A stretch of 17,038 nt of DNA from JAZDKP01 sp043802925 (GTDB taxonomy: Bacteria > Fibrobacterota > OXYB2-FULL-49-7 > JAEUSG01). The stretch spans positions 1 through 17,038 of the forward strand of contig JAZDKP010000017.1 of assembly GCA_043802925.1 (NCBI GenBank), read 5' to 3'. Made by a program: the position numbers and the translations under genes. This document shows, one piece after another, positions 7,940 to 14,061 of the stretch. Under the pieces are notes generated by a model. It made no database searches and had not been told where the DNA came from. It saw only the letters and a list, made by a program, of their open reading frames with translations. Every line of letters starts with the position of its first letter. Positions within the stretch are counted from its first letter, which is position 1.

Positions 7940-9882
7940 TTCAGGACTTCCCTGTATTCGTTCTCCCAAACCGCATCTTCGCGCTTCCACTTGGCCTGGA
8001 GCGCCCAGTAGTCGTCCGGGTGGCGTTCCATGAGTTGCTGGTAGGCCTTGATGGCCTCCTCGGCCCGTCCGCCCTGTTTATAGATGTTGCCAATCTGGTA
8101 CCGCGCCCAGGGGGTGCTGGGCGCGCCGGGAAAGCGGGAAACCGCCAGCTTGTAATACTTGAGCGCGGACTCAAGGTTCTTGATTTTGTGGTAATAGTCA
8201 CCGAGCCGGAAGCAGGACTCCATGGCCGCGTCGAGCCGGAGGGTGGAATCGGCCTCGGCCGCCTGCTTGAAATAATCGATGCCCCGCGTGGAACCGTCAC
8301 GCCAGTAGCATTCGCCGATTTTATACTGCAGCGAGGCTTTCTCTTTTTTCCCTGTTTCACGGCCCAGCGCGGTCAGATAGTGTTTGAGCGCTCCGCGGAG
8401 GTCGTTGCGATGGAAAGCAATGTCGCCCAGCGCCGCGTGGATGGCCGAAAGGTACCGGGTCTCGGGCCGCGCCTTGAGGTAGGCCTGGTAGACCGCGACC
8501 GCGTCGTCGTACGCCCCTTTTTCGGCAAAAACATGGCCGCGCAGGAGCGCGGCGGGTTCGGCCACGTCCCCCTTGGGATATTCAGCAAGTATTTTGGCAA
8601 GGTAGGTCTCGGCGTTGTCGAACAGACGCATTTTGGCGTACACCAACCCGATGTCATAAAGCGCGTTATCGGCATTGGCGGACTGCGGGACCTCACGGTA
8701 AACCGTCTTGAGTTCGTTCAAGGACTCGTCGTACCGCTCGTCCAGAAAAAGATCCAGTGCGCGCAGCATCCGGCGACCGGTTTTTTCATGGAGGGTGTCT
8801 TCGATGAGGAAGACGAAGGCGTCCGACACCCTGAAACGGAAGGGGGACGGTTTTTCACCGGCAGCCGCGGCCGTTTCCGGAACCTCCTTCCGGAGGCCTT
8901 GGAGCAGGCTGGAGAGCCGTTTCTGGACCGCGGCGCGGGCCGCGGGGTCCTGGGTGAGGCGGATGAACTTTTCGTACGCGGCCACGGCCTCGGGCAGCCG
9001 CTTTTCAGCCTCCTGGATGCGGCCCATGTAATAATGGGCGTTGACCCCCTTTTCCGGGTAATCGAGCGCTTTCTGGAAATTGATGAGCGCGGCCTTTGGG
9101 TCCTTCATGTCGCGACGGATGAAGCCGCCGTAATAATAAATGCCCGGGTGGCCCGGCTTTTTTTTGAGCACGGCCTTGGCCTCAAGGAGCGCACGGGGAT
9201 AATCCCCCTTGTTGAACAGGGTGAGAAAGTTTGCAAGCAACGGGTCGGAGGAGGACTCGGTCCGTTTGATATCGAGGGGGTTCTTGAACGCCTCCCCGGC
9301 CGCGGAAGCGGCCGCAGGCGGAACGTGGGTCGCAGTCTTGACTGCGGGAGCGGTGACCGGGGCCGGGGTGGCCGGGGCCGGCGCAGGCGCCGCGGTCTTC
9401 TTGACCGTATCGGACACCGGGACACGAACCGACGTGTCGACCGCCCCTCCCTTGACAGAACGAAGCATGTCGCGCGCGTGTTTTTCGTCCGCGGCCTTCT
9501 GGACGGTATCGGCCTCCTGGTTGATGCATTCACGGAGCGAGGCCATGGCTTTTTCCGGTTCACCGTTCTGGAAGTAGGTCTCAGAGAGCGCACGCAGCAC
9601 CGCGGTGTTTTTGGGATCGTATTTGGCGGCCTTCTTGAGGTTGTAGAGGCTCAATGGATATTTTTTCTGATCGCGCCACGCCAATCCCATCTGGTAATAA
9701 CTGGCCGCATGCCCGGGATCGAGGGTGAGCATTTTCCGGAACTCCTCGATGGCCTCATTGTACTTTTTGTCGGCCGCATACTTAAGGCCCAGTTCATAAT
9801 GGACCGCGTTGACGCTGTCTTCCTGGGCGAAAACAAAACCTGCGGCACAGATCAGCACCGCCATGAACAGTGGTATTCTCAT
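7936..9882 (-). CDS. Secreted TPR-repeat protein
   Basis: 648 residues. A clear signal peptide (MRIPLFMAVLICAAGFVFA, cleavage expected after residue 19) sends it to the periplasm or outer membrane. TPR units appear at about 25-130 (YNEAIEEFRKMLTLDPGHAA, KYPLSLYNLKKAAKYDPKNT), followed by a Pro/Ala-rich linker at about 165-200, a second TPR group at about 213-330, and a third from about 375 to 635 (YDDAVAVYQAYLKARPETRY, LESALKYYKLAVSRFP). TPRs build protein-protein scaffolds; nothing enzymatic is seen. It follows the FapA gene after 91 nt and overlaps the next gene by 4 nt. A specific partner cannot be named. In this company it may serve envelope or flagellar assembly, which is inference. Confidence 0.8.
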   Translation of the reverse strand: MRIPLFMAVLICAAGFVFAQEDSVNAVHYELGLKYAADKKYNEAIEEFRKMLTLDPGHAASYYQMGLAWRDQKKYPLSLYNLKKAAKYDPKNTAVLRALSETYFQNGEPEKAMASLRECINQEADTVQKAADEKHARDMLRSVKGGAVDTSVRVPVSDTVKKTAAPAPAPATPAPVTAPAVKTATHVPPAAASAAGEAFKNPLDIKRTESSSDPLLANFLTLFNKGDYPRALLEAKAVLKKKPGHPGIYYYGGFIRRDMKDPKAALINFQKALDYPEKGVNAHYYMGRIQEAEKRLPEAVAAYEKFIRLTQDPAARAAVQKRLSSLLQGLRKEVPETAAAAGEKPSPFRFRVSDAFVFLIEDTLHEKTGRRMLRALDLFLDERYDESLNELKTVYREVPQSANADNALYDIGLVYAKMRLFDNAETYLAKILAEYPKGDVAEPAALLRGHVFAEKGAYDDAVAVYQAYLKARPETRYLSAIHAALGDIAFHRNDLRGALKHYLTALGRETGKKEKASLQYKIGECYWRDGSTRGIDYFKQAAEADSTLRLDAAMESCFRLGDYYHKIKNLESALKYYKLAVSRFPGAPSTPWARYQIGNIYKQGGRAEEAIKAYQQLMERHPDDYWALQAKWKREDAVWENEYREVLK

Positions 9883-9938
9883 AATGTCCGTCCGGCGTTC
9901 CGGTTAAAGGCGATTGTCCCCTGTAAATATAAGTCCTT

Positions 9939-9969
9939 GGCCCAGGCGGGCGCACCCAATTTCTGGGCC
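9939..9969. repeat. Inverted repeat between the FapA and TPR genes
   Basis: GGCCCAG at 9939-9945 and CTGGGCC at 9963-9969 are perfect 7-bp arms around 17 nt that contain a further short GGG/CCC pairing. No T-run follows on either strand, so a classic terminator is unlikely. It may act as an mRNA processing or attenuation structure just after the FapA stop codon. Confidence 0.4.
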
Positions 9970-9973
9970 GCGA

Positions 9974-11380
9974 TCACTGGAACCCCTTGGCAAAAACAAT
10001 GTCCGCGCCGTTCACCATGTAGGCGCCCGCGGCCTGCCGTTTTTCCCGGATAAAATGGGTGGTGGTGGTGGCCGCAAGCTTGACACCCGCATGAACCGTG
10101 TCCCGGATCACCACCATGGCCGACCGGGGCGCCTGCTTTTTCCGGGCCAGGTCATCCTCCTCCTGGTCGCGCCGGCGGAGCCCCTCATACTCCTGCTGGA
10201 GCGCGGCCTTGAGGCGCGTCATTTCCCGCTGCGCGGTCTCATCAGGCTCTTGGCCGCCTTCGAGCACGGTGCGGAGCACGGTAAAGATTTTTTTCCGGAT
10301 AAGACCGCTCTTTTCGGCCAATCCCTCGCGCTCGGTCTTGATTTCCGCGAGCCGGGAGGCAAGCAGGGTGTCGAACCCGAAATAAACATCGGTATAGGTG
10401 CCGCTTTCGGCACCGAGGATGCGGGCGTCAAGCTTGTTGAAGCAATAGGCCTCGCCGCCCACCATCACCCCTTTTTTCCAGAGGTAGATGTCTCCGGCCG
10501 ATTCGAGTTTGGCGTTGAGGCATTCGTCCTGGATGAGGATATTGCCCATGGCGCGGAGGTGACAACCATTGACATAGCGGGCTTCGACATTGCCCTGCAC
10601 GCGGAGGACGTGCGTCAGTTTGCCAAGGATGCCGCCCTGCACCACCAGGTTGCCGCCGCATTCGATTTGCGAGCCTTCGATGTCGCCCTCGACCACCAGG
10701 TTGCCGCCCGCCTTGATGTTAAAGCCCATGCGTACGGAACCCTGCACGCGGATGGACCCCGAATAGGCGACGTTTCCGGTGGAAAAATCGACATCGCCCC
10801 GGATGAGATGCTCCTCGTAGATATTGACGTACAACCCGACGCGCACCGCATTGCCCGCCTTGGCCGCCACGAGCAGATTGGGATCGGTTTCGGAGAGGCG
10901 GGTATTGACCCCCGTGGGAAGCGAGACCGGCGCGATATCCGGGATCCGGAGCGGTTCGCCGCGGACCGTACGGCCCGCGCGCCCGAATTTGCCCGGTATT
11001 TTCCGCGCCAGGGGCGCGCCCGCCTCGACCGGGATGATAAGATGGATGTCCTTGAAGTCGACCGTGCCGTCCTCAAGCCGCTGTGGTTTTCCCTTTTCAT
11101 CGAAATTGATGAGGAAATCGATGCGACCCGGTTCGGGCTGCACTGCGGGAATACCGCGGGCCACCCCATAGGTCTCCACGCCGTTGACCGCTGATGGCGC
11201 GGCGATTTTCGGTAAGGTCTCCTCAACAAGACCCACGTTGACGCCGCAGTTCTTGACATATTCGCGAATTTCCTCCACCGTGGGCACGGCCAGGTCCTTG
11301 CCTTTGCGGATGCGCAGCTGGGCCTCCATGGAGTCGTCGGAAAAGGTGAGGGTAACGTTTTTTATCCAGTCTTTTTTCAT
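9974..11380 (-). CDS. FapA family protein (DUF342), polymer-forming scaffold
   Basis: 468 residues of the FapA/DUF342 family, known as flagellar assembly protein A in some annotations. After about 95 N-terminal residues, the conserved stretch GKPQRLEDGTVDFKDI, PVEAGAPLARKIPGKFGRAG and VRGEP appears. It is followed by a right-handed beta-helix of short repeats from about 190 to 320 (GDVDFSTGNVAYSGSIRVQG, IKAGGNLVVEGDIEGSQIEC). A coiled coil runs at about 345-425 (LAEIKTEREGLAEKSGLIRK), and a short beta-rich end closes the protein. No membrane segment is seen; it is probably cytoplasmic. Family members have been linked to polar localisation of flagella in Vibrio, though many have unknown roles. 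The ATG at 11380 has no clear ribosome site. It is the first gene of the leftward block. Confidence 0.88.
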   Translation of the reverse strand: MKKDWIKNVTLTFSDDSMEAQLRIRKGKDLAVPTVEEIREYVKNCGVNVGLVEETLPKIAAPSAVNGVETYGVARGIPAVQPEPGRIDFLINFDEKGKPQRLEDGTVDFKDIHLIIPVEAGAPLARKIPGKFGRAGRTVRGEPLRIPDIAPVSLPTGVNTRLSETDPNLLVAAKAGNAVRVGLYVNIYEEHLIRGDVDFSTGNVAYSGSIRVQGSVRMGFNIKAGGNLVVEGDIEGSQIECGGNLVVQGGILGKLTHVLRVQGNVEARYVNGCHLRAMGNILIQDECLNAKLESAGDIYLWKKGVMVGGEAYCFNKLDARILGAESGTYTDVYFGFDTLLASRLAEIKTEREGLAEKSGLIRKKIFTVLRTVLEGGQEPDETAQREMTRLKAALQQEYEGLRRRDQEEDDLARKKQAPRSAMVVIRDTVHAGVKLAATTTTHFIREKRQAAGAYMVNGADIVFAKGFQ

Positions 11381-11422
11381 TGATATCTCAATACGTTAGC
11401 CCTTTTTACATAAAATAAATTC

Positions 11423-11857
11423 ATGTCAGGATCAACACAAGTTGATTATATTTTAGAAATGAACTCCTTGACCGGCGTTTCCGGCCGCACGATTCCAAAG
11501 GTTGGCGATTTTATCGTCCTCGGCCTCATCCTCTTCGCCTCCCTGGCATCCGTCCACCGGCTGCCCACACCCGGTCGTTCCGCGGTCCTCGATATTTACA
11601 TTGACGGGACACGTGTCCGAACTCTCGCGGCCGGAGCGGACACGCTGGCCCGGGACACGCTCCCGGTCCGGAACGGCCGTCTCGTCTTTGAATACGGCCG
11701 CGGCAGCGCGCGCGTATCAAGCGCGAACTGCCCCAACAAAAACTGTGAGCATTCGGGCGCCGTGTCACGGAACGGGCAATCGCTCATCTGCGTGCCCAAC
11801 CACGTCATGGCCGTCCTCCGTTCCTCGGGCGCGTCCCTCGATGGCCTGGCACGCTGA
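11423..11857 (+). CDS. NusG domain II (EetA-like) membrane-anchored protein
   Basis: 144 residues from the first ATG; a second in-frame ATG at 11459 (Met13) is an alternative, and neither has a good ribosome site. One transmembrane helix at about 28-46 (GDFIVLGLILFASLASV) precedes an exported domain of about 95 residues. The C-terminal part carries the typical NusG_II pattern: Cys103-Pro-Asn-Lys-Asn-Cys108, then LICVPNHVMAVL with Cys123. Despite the name, the family is unrelated in role to transcription factor NusG. It is commonly paired with a Gx-transporter gene, as here. From memory, EetA of the Listeria flavin-based extracellular electron transfer locus is of this type. The stop overlaps the next start by 17 nt, implying translational coupling. 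Confidence 0.8.
   Translation: MSGSTQVDYILEMNSLTGVSGRTIPKVGDFIVLGLILFASLASVHRLPTPGRSAVLDIYIDGTRVRTLAAGADTLARDTLPVRNGRLVFEYGRGSARVSSANCPNKNCEHSGAVSRNGQSLICVPNHVMAVLRSSGASLDGLAR
11431..11446. repeat. Small inverted repeat, possible operator
   Basis: ATCAAC-ACAA-GTTGAT: perfect 6-bp arms with a 4-nt spacer, next to the TATAAT box in the divergent region. If translation of the NusG_II gene begins at 11459, the repeat is in the noncoding leader and could be a binding site for a regulator of both directions. Confidence 0.3.
11445..11450 (-). promoter_or_regulatory. Consensus -10 box facing the FapA gene
   Basis: TATAAT on the minus strand, about 65 nt before the FapA start codon, matches the -10 consensus exactly. 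No convincing -35 element lies 16-18 nt upstream. It overlaps the early part of the divergent NusG_II gene as drawn from its first ATG. Confidence 0.3.
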
Positions 11858-12944
11858 ACCGGAAAAAAGGGAGGCGGCCCTCTCCTTCCTTTTGACACTG
11901 GGCATCTGCGCCAACCTGCTCGAGCTTTTCTTTCCAGCACCCCCGTTCCTGCCCTGGCTCAAACCCGGCCTGGCCAATGCGTTCACCATGGCCGCGATCT
12001 ATTTTTTCGGCCCAGGCGCGGGCCTGCTGCTCGCCCTGCTCCGGAGCCTCATTGCCGCGGCCCTGTCCGGGCTCCCGGTCACCTCGCTGACCCTGTCGGG
12101 CGCGGGCGGGCTCGTGTCCGCGGCCGCCATGGGCCTGCTCTGGCAGGCGTTCGGCAGGCGGGGTCTCGTCTCGCTCGTAGGCCTCGGCATGGCGGGTGCC
12201 TTCGTCCACACGCTGACGCAGCTCATGGTCATCTATTTTTTATTTGTCAGGAACGCCTATGCCTTCTGGCAGCTTCCACTGCTGGGACCCGCGGCCGCGG
12301 TCACGGGCGCGCTGACCGGACTCCTGGCGCTCGCTACAGTCCGCTTCCTGGAAAAACAGGGCCCTATGCTCCGGGCCGGAAAGCCGGACCAGGCGGATGC
12401 AGTCTCTTCCCTTATACCGGCTATCAAGCTGGTGTTCCTGGTTATGTTCTCCATTGTCCTTTTCCGGATCACGGAACTCCGCATTCATGCGGCCCTGGCG
12501 CCGCTCATCCTGCTTTCCTTGCTGCTGCGGAAGCGCAAGGCCGCGCCCTTCATTCTGCTCCGCTTCCTTCCGCTCTTACTCATGACCTTTTTGCTGAACG
12601 CCTTCACCGAGCCCGGCACCCTGCTCCCCGGCTTTCCGTGGTGCACCTGGGAAGGACTCCGAAAAGGGGGCCTTCTCGCTTTGCGGCTTATCAACCTGAT
12701 TACGCTGTCGCTCCACCTCTTTCGGCTGGACGACCTCCTCGCGCTGCTTCTCATGGTACGGCGCCGCTTTCCCCGACTCTCCCCTTTTGTGAATATCGCG
12801 GTCCGGGGAATCGGGGGCATTCCGGCCGCCACCCAGGCGTTTCGCGAAAGCCTGTCCAATGCTCCCAAAGGCGTGTTCAACCGCATCCGTCACTTGTGGC
12901 GGGCTTTTCCGGCCATGCTTGAATCGCTCATCCGTAACGTTTAG
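11841..12944 (+). CDS. Gx-transporter (EetB-like) protein fused to an EcfT-like domain
   Basis: 367 residues, an integral membrane protein. I start it at ATG 11841 (MAWHAEPEKREAALSF); the open frame extends upstream but only as a shadow of the NusG_II gene. Residues 1 to about 175 match the Gx-transporter family (once called heptaprenyl diphosphate synthase component I): PWLKPGLANAFTMAAIYFF, then LLRSLIAAALSG and a Gly-rich SLTLSGAGGLVS stretch. Residues about 185-367 look like a shortened CbiQ/EcfT coupling protein, with membrane segments, then KGGLLALRLINLITLSLHLF and FPRLSPFVNIAVRG. Normally the Gx protein is about 170-180 residues. An ECF transporter would also need an ATPase, which is not in this window. 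The substrate is unknown. The fusion reading of the second half is by pattern, not search. Confidence 0.75.
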   Translation: MAWHAEPEKREAALSFLLTLGICANLLELFFPAPPFLPWLKPGLANAFTMAAIYFFGPGAGLLLALLRSLIAAALSGLPVTSLTLSGAGGLVSAAAMGLLWQAFGRRGLVSLVGLGMAGAFVHTLTQLMVIYFLFVRNAYAFWQLPLLGPAAAVTGALTGLLALATVRFLEKQGPMLRAGKPDQADAVSSLIPAIKLVFLVMFSIVLFRITELRIHAALAPLILLSLLLRKRKAAPFILLRFLPLLLMTFLLNAFTEPGTLLPGFPWCTWEGLRKGGLLALRLINLITLSLHLFRLDDLLALLLMVRRRFPRLSPFVNIAVRGIGGIPAATQAFRESLSNAPKGVFNRIRHLWRAFPAMLESLIRNV

Positions 12945-13002
12945 AGTCTGTATCGGCAACATCTACGTGAAAAACTTAGATAAGTTGCCGATTTACAGAC
13001 TC
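12944..13002 (+). terminator. Long bulged hairpin after the Gx-transporter gene
   Basis: Starting at the last base of the TAG stop, GAGTCTGTA pairs with TACAGACTC (12994-13002), TCGGCAAC (12953-12960) with GTTGCCGA (12984-12991), and ATCTA (12961-12965) with TAGAT (12977-12981): 22 pairs. Two 2-nt bulges (AA 12982-12983, TT 12992-12993) lie on the right arm, and the loop is 11 nt. ATATTTTC follows, a weak T-run. It may be a terminator or an RNA-stability element. Confidence 0.5.
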
Positions 13003-13007
13003 ATATT

Positions 13008-13023
13008 TTCGGCCTTGGCCGAA
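13008..13023. repeat. Second hairpin, TTCGGCC/GGCCGAA
   Basis: Perfect 7-bp arms with a 2-nt centre (in RNA more likely 6 bp with a CTTG loop), 5 nt beyond the long hairpin. With it, a tandem hairpin pair occupies the space between the Gx gene and the lpxA promoter. Confidence 0.5.
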
Positions 13024-13034
13024 TTAGAAAACGG

Positions 13035-13064
13035 TTGAGGAAATGGGCATGAACTGTTTATATT
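13035..13064 (+). promoter_or_regulatory. Putative lpxA promoter giving a leaderless mRNA
   Basis: TTGAGG (13035-13040) and TATATT (13059-13064) are 18 nt apart; TATTAT at 13061-13066 is an alternative -10. Transcription would begin at about 13071-13075, at or within a few bases of the lpxA ATG. No Shine-Dalgarno sequence precedes that ATG, which agrees with a leaderless message. Confidence 0.45.
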
Positions 13065-13074
13065 ATATCGTGTT

Positions 13075-13854
13075 ATGAGTCTTGTACACCCATCCGCAAT
13101 TATTGACCCCAAGGCCGAACTCGACCCTACGGTAGAAGTGGGGCCCTTTTGCCTTGTCGGCCCAAAGGTGAAAATTGACGCGGGCACGCGTCTCCTTTCG
13201 CACGTGCGGGTGGACGGGCCTACGCGCATCGGGAAAAACAACACCTTCTTCCCTTTTTCCTACATCGGCGCCGTGCCGCAGGACCTCAAGTACAAGGGTG
13301 AGGAAAGCGAACTCATCGTGGGCGACAACAACCGCATCCGCGAATGCGTCACACTCAACCGCGGGACCACGGGCGGGGGCAACGTGACGAAAGTGGGGAA
13401 CAATTGCCTGCTGATGGCCTACGTGCACCTGGGCCACGACACCATTATCGAGGACGACGCAATCCTCGCCAACGCAGCCAACCTGGCCGGGCATGTGACG
13501 GTGCAGCGCGGCGCGCGCGTGGGGGGCATGACGGCCGTGACGCAGTTTGTGGTCATCGGCGCGTGGTCGTACCTGGGCGCGCAGGCCATGGTCCACAAGG
13601 ACATCCCGCCGTTCGTGAGCGCGCACGGAAATCCCATTGAGCCGCGCGGCATCAACAAAGTGGGGCTCGAACGCCATGGGCTCTCCGAGCATGCAATCAA
13701 GGAGCTTCAGAAGGCCTACAAAATATTTTTCATGCGAAACCTCACGGTCAAGGAGTCCGAGGCCGCGCTCCGGGCCGAATGCGACATGACCGTCCCGGAA
13801 CTTTCCCAACTGTTGGAGTTCATCCTGAATTCCAAGAACGGGATTGCACGATAA
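13075..13854 (+). CDS. lpxA: Acyl-[ACP]-UDP-N-acetylglucosamine O-acyltransferase
   Basis: 259 residues; E. coli LpxA has 262. This cytoplasmic trimeric enzyme performs the first step of lipid A synthesis, moving a 3-hydroxyacyl chain from acyl carrier protein to UDP-GlcNAc. The left-handed beta-helix hexapeptide repeats fill residues 1 to about 185 and a helical tail follows. Visible active-site residues are His118 and His121 (YVHLGHD; His121 is the catalytic base, His125 in E. coli), His140 (LAGHV) and Gln157. Two positions differ: E. coli His160 is Thr156 here, and the chain-length ruler Gly173 is Ala169. The N-terminus MSLVHPSAIIDPKAEL is a normal LpxA start, so ATG 13075 is secure although it has no ribosome site. 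The gene stands alone, not beside lpxD, fabZ or lpxB. Confidence 0.94.
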   Translation: MSLVHPSAIIDPKAELDPTVEVGPFCLVGPKVKIDAGTRLLSHVRVDGPTRIGKNNTFFPFSYIGAVPQDLKYKGEESELIVGDNNRIRECVTLNRGTTGGGNVTKVGNNCLLMAYVHLGHDTIIEDDAILANAANLAGHVTVQRGARVGGMTAVTQFVVIGAWSYLGAQAMVHKDIPPFVSAHGNPIEPRGINKVGLERHGLSEHAIKELQKAYKIFFMRNLTVKESEAALRAECDMTVPELSQLLEFILNSKNGIAR

Positions 13855-13901
13855 CGGCGCCTGTAGCGGCGCAGCATGCTGCGCCGCTACAGGCGCCGTT
13901 A
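13852..13901. repeat. Perfect 50-bp palindrome at the end of lpxA
   Basis: The sequence from 13852 to 13901 equals its own reverse complement over all 50 bases, with arms beginning TAACGGCGCCTGTAGCGGCG and the centre GCATGC. Its first three bases are the lpxA stop codon TAA. The bases just outside do not match. No T-run follows, so it is not a standard terminator. The inner part resembles dispersed palindromic repeats with a GTAG-GGGCG core that I recall from several bacterial genomes; that resemblance is unverified. Confidence 0.9.
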
Positions 13902-13941
13902 CCCCGATTTCCATTCATAATAATATATTATCGTTTCTTCC

Positions 13942-13971
13942 TTGAGAGTCCTCTTCCATTTGTTTTATCTT
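13942..13971 (+). promoter_or_regulatory. Possible clpC promoter
   Basis: TTGAGA (13942-13947) and TATCTT (13966-13971) with an 18-nt spacer lie in the AT-rich 160 bp before clpC, giving a leader of about 85 nt. The same stretch has a 12-bp AT palindrome (13920-13931) and AACGT-A-ACGTT (14010-14020). No CIRCE-type heat-shock operator is seen. Confidence 0.25.
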
Positions 13972-14061
13972 TTTTATATATTTTTTGAAACAAGCGGCGA
14001 ATCAACCGCAACGTAACGTTAGATAATAAATCATCTTCTTCCGCTTTAAGGAGCCTATACC

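Noticed and set aside
7940..7990. Longer start for the 119-residue helical protein
   Set aside because: The 17 extra residues overlap the TPR gene, and the ribosome site and ATGA overlap point to ATG at 7939.
8020..10053. A 677-codon plus-strand frame across the TPR gene
   Set aside because: It is antisense to a gene with a signal peptide and TPR repeats, spans two gene ends, and shows no motif. It is explained by codon bias.
11502..11840. Upstream extension of the Gx-transporter frame to 11502
   Set aside because: The extra 113 residues are Ser/Pro/Arg-rich shadow of the NusG_II gene with no membrane segment; the Gx family begins near 11841.
13063..13914. A 283-codon minus-strand frame over lpxA that includes the palindrome
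   Set aside because: Antisense to a certain lpxA; its start-side residues merely translate the 50-bp palindrome.
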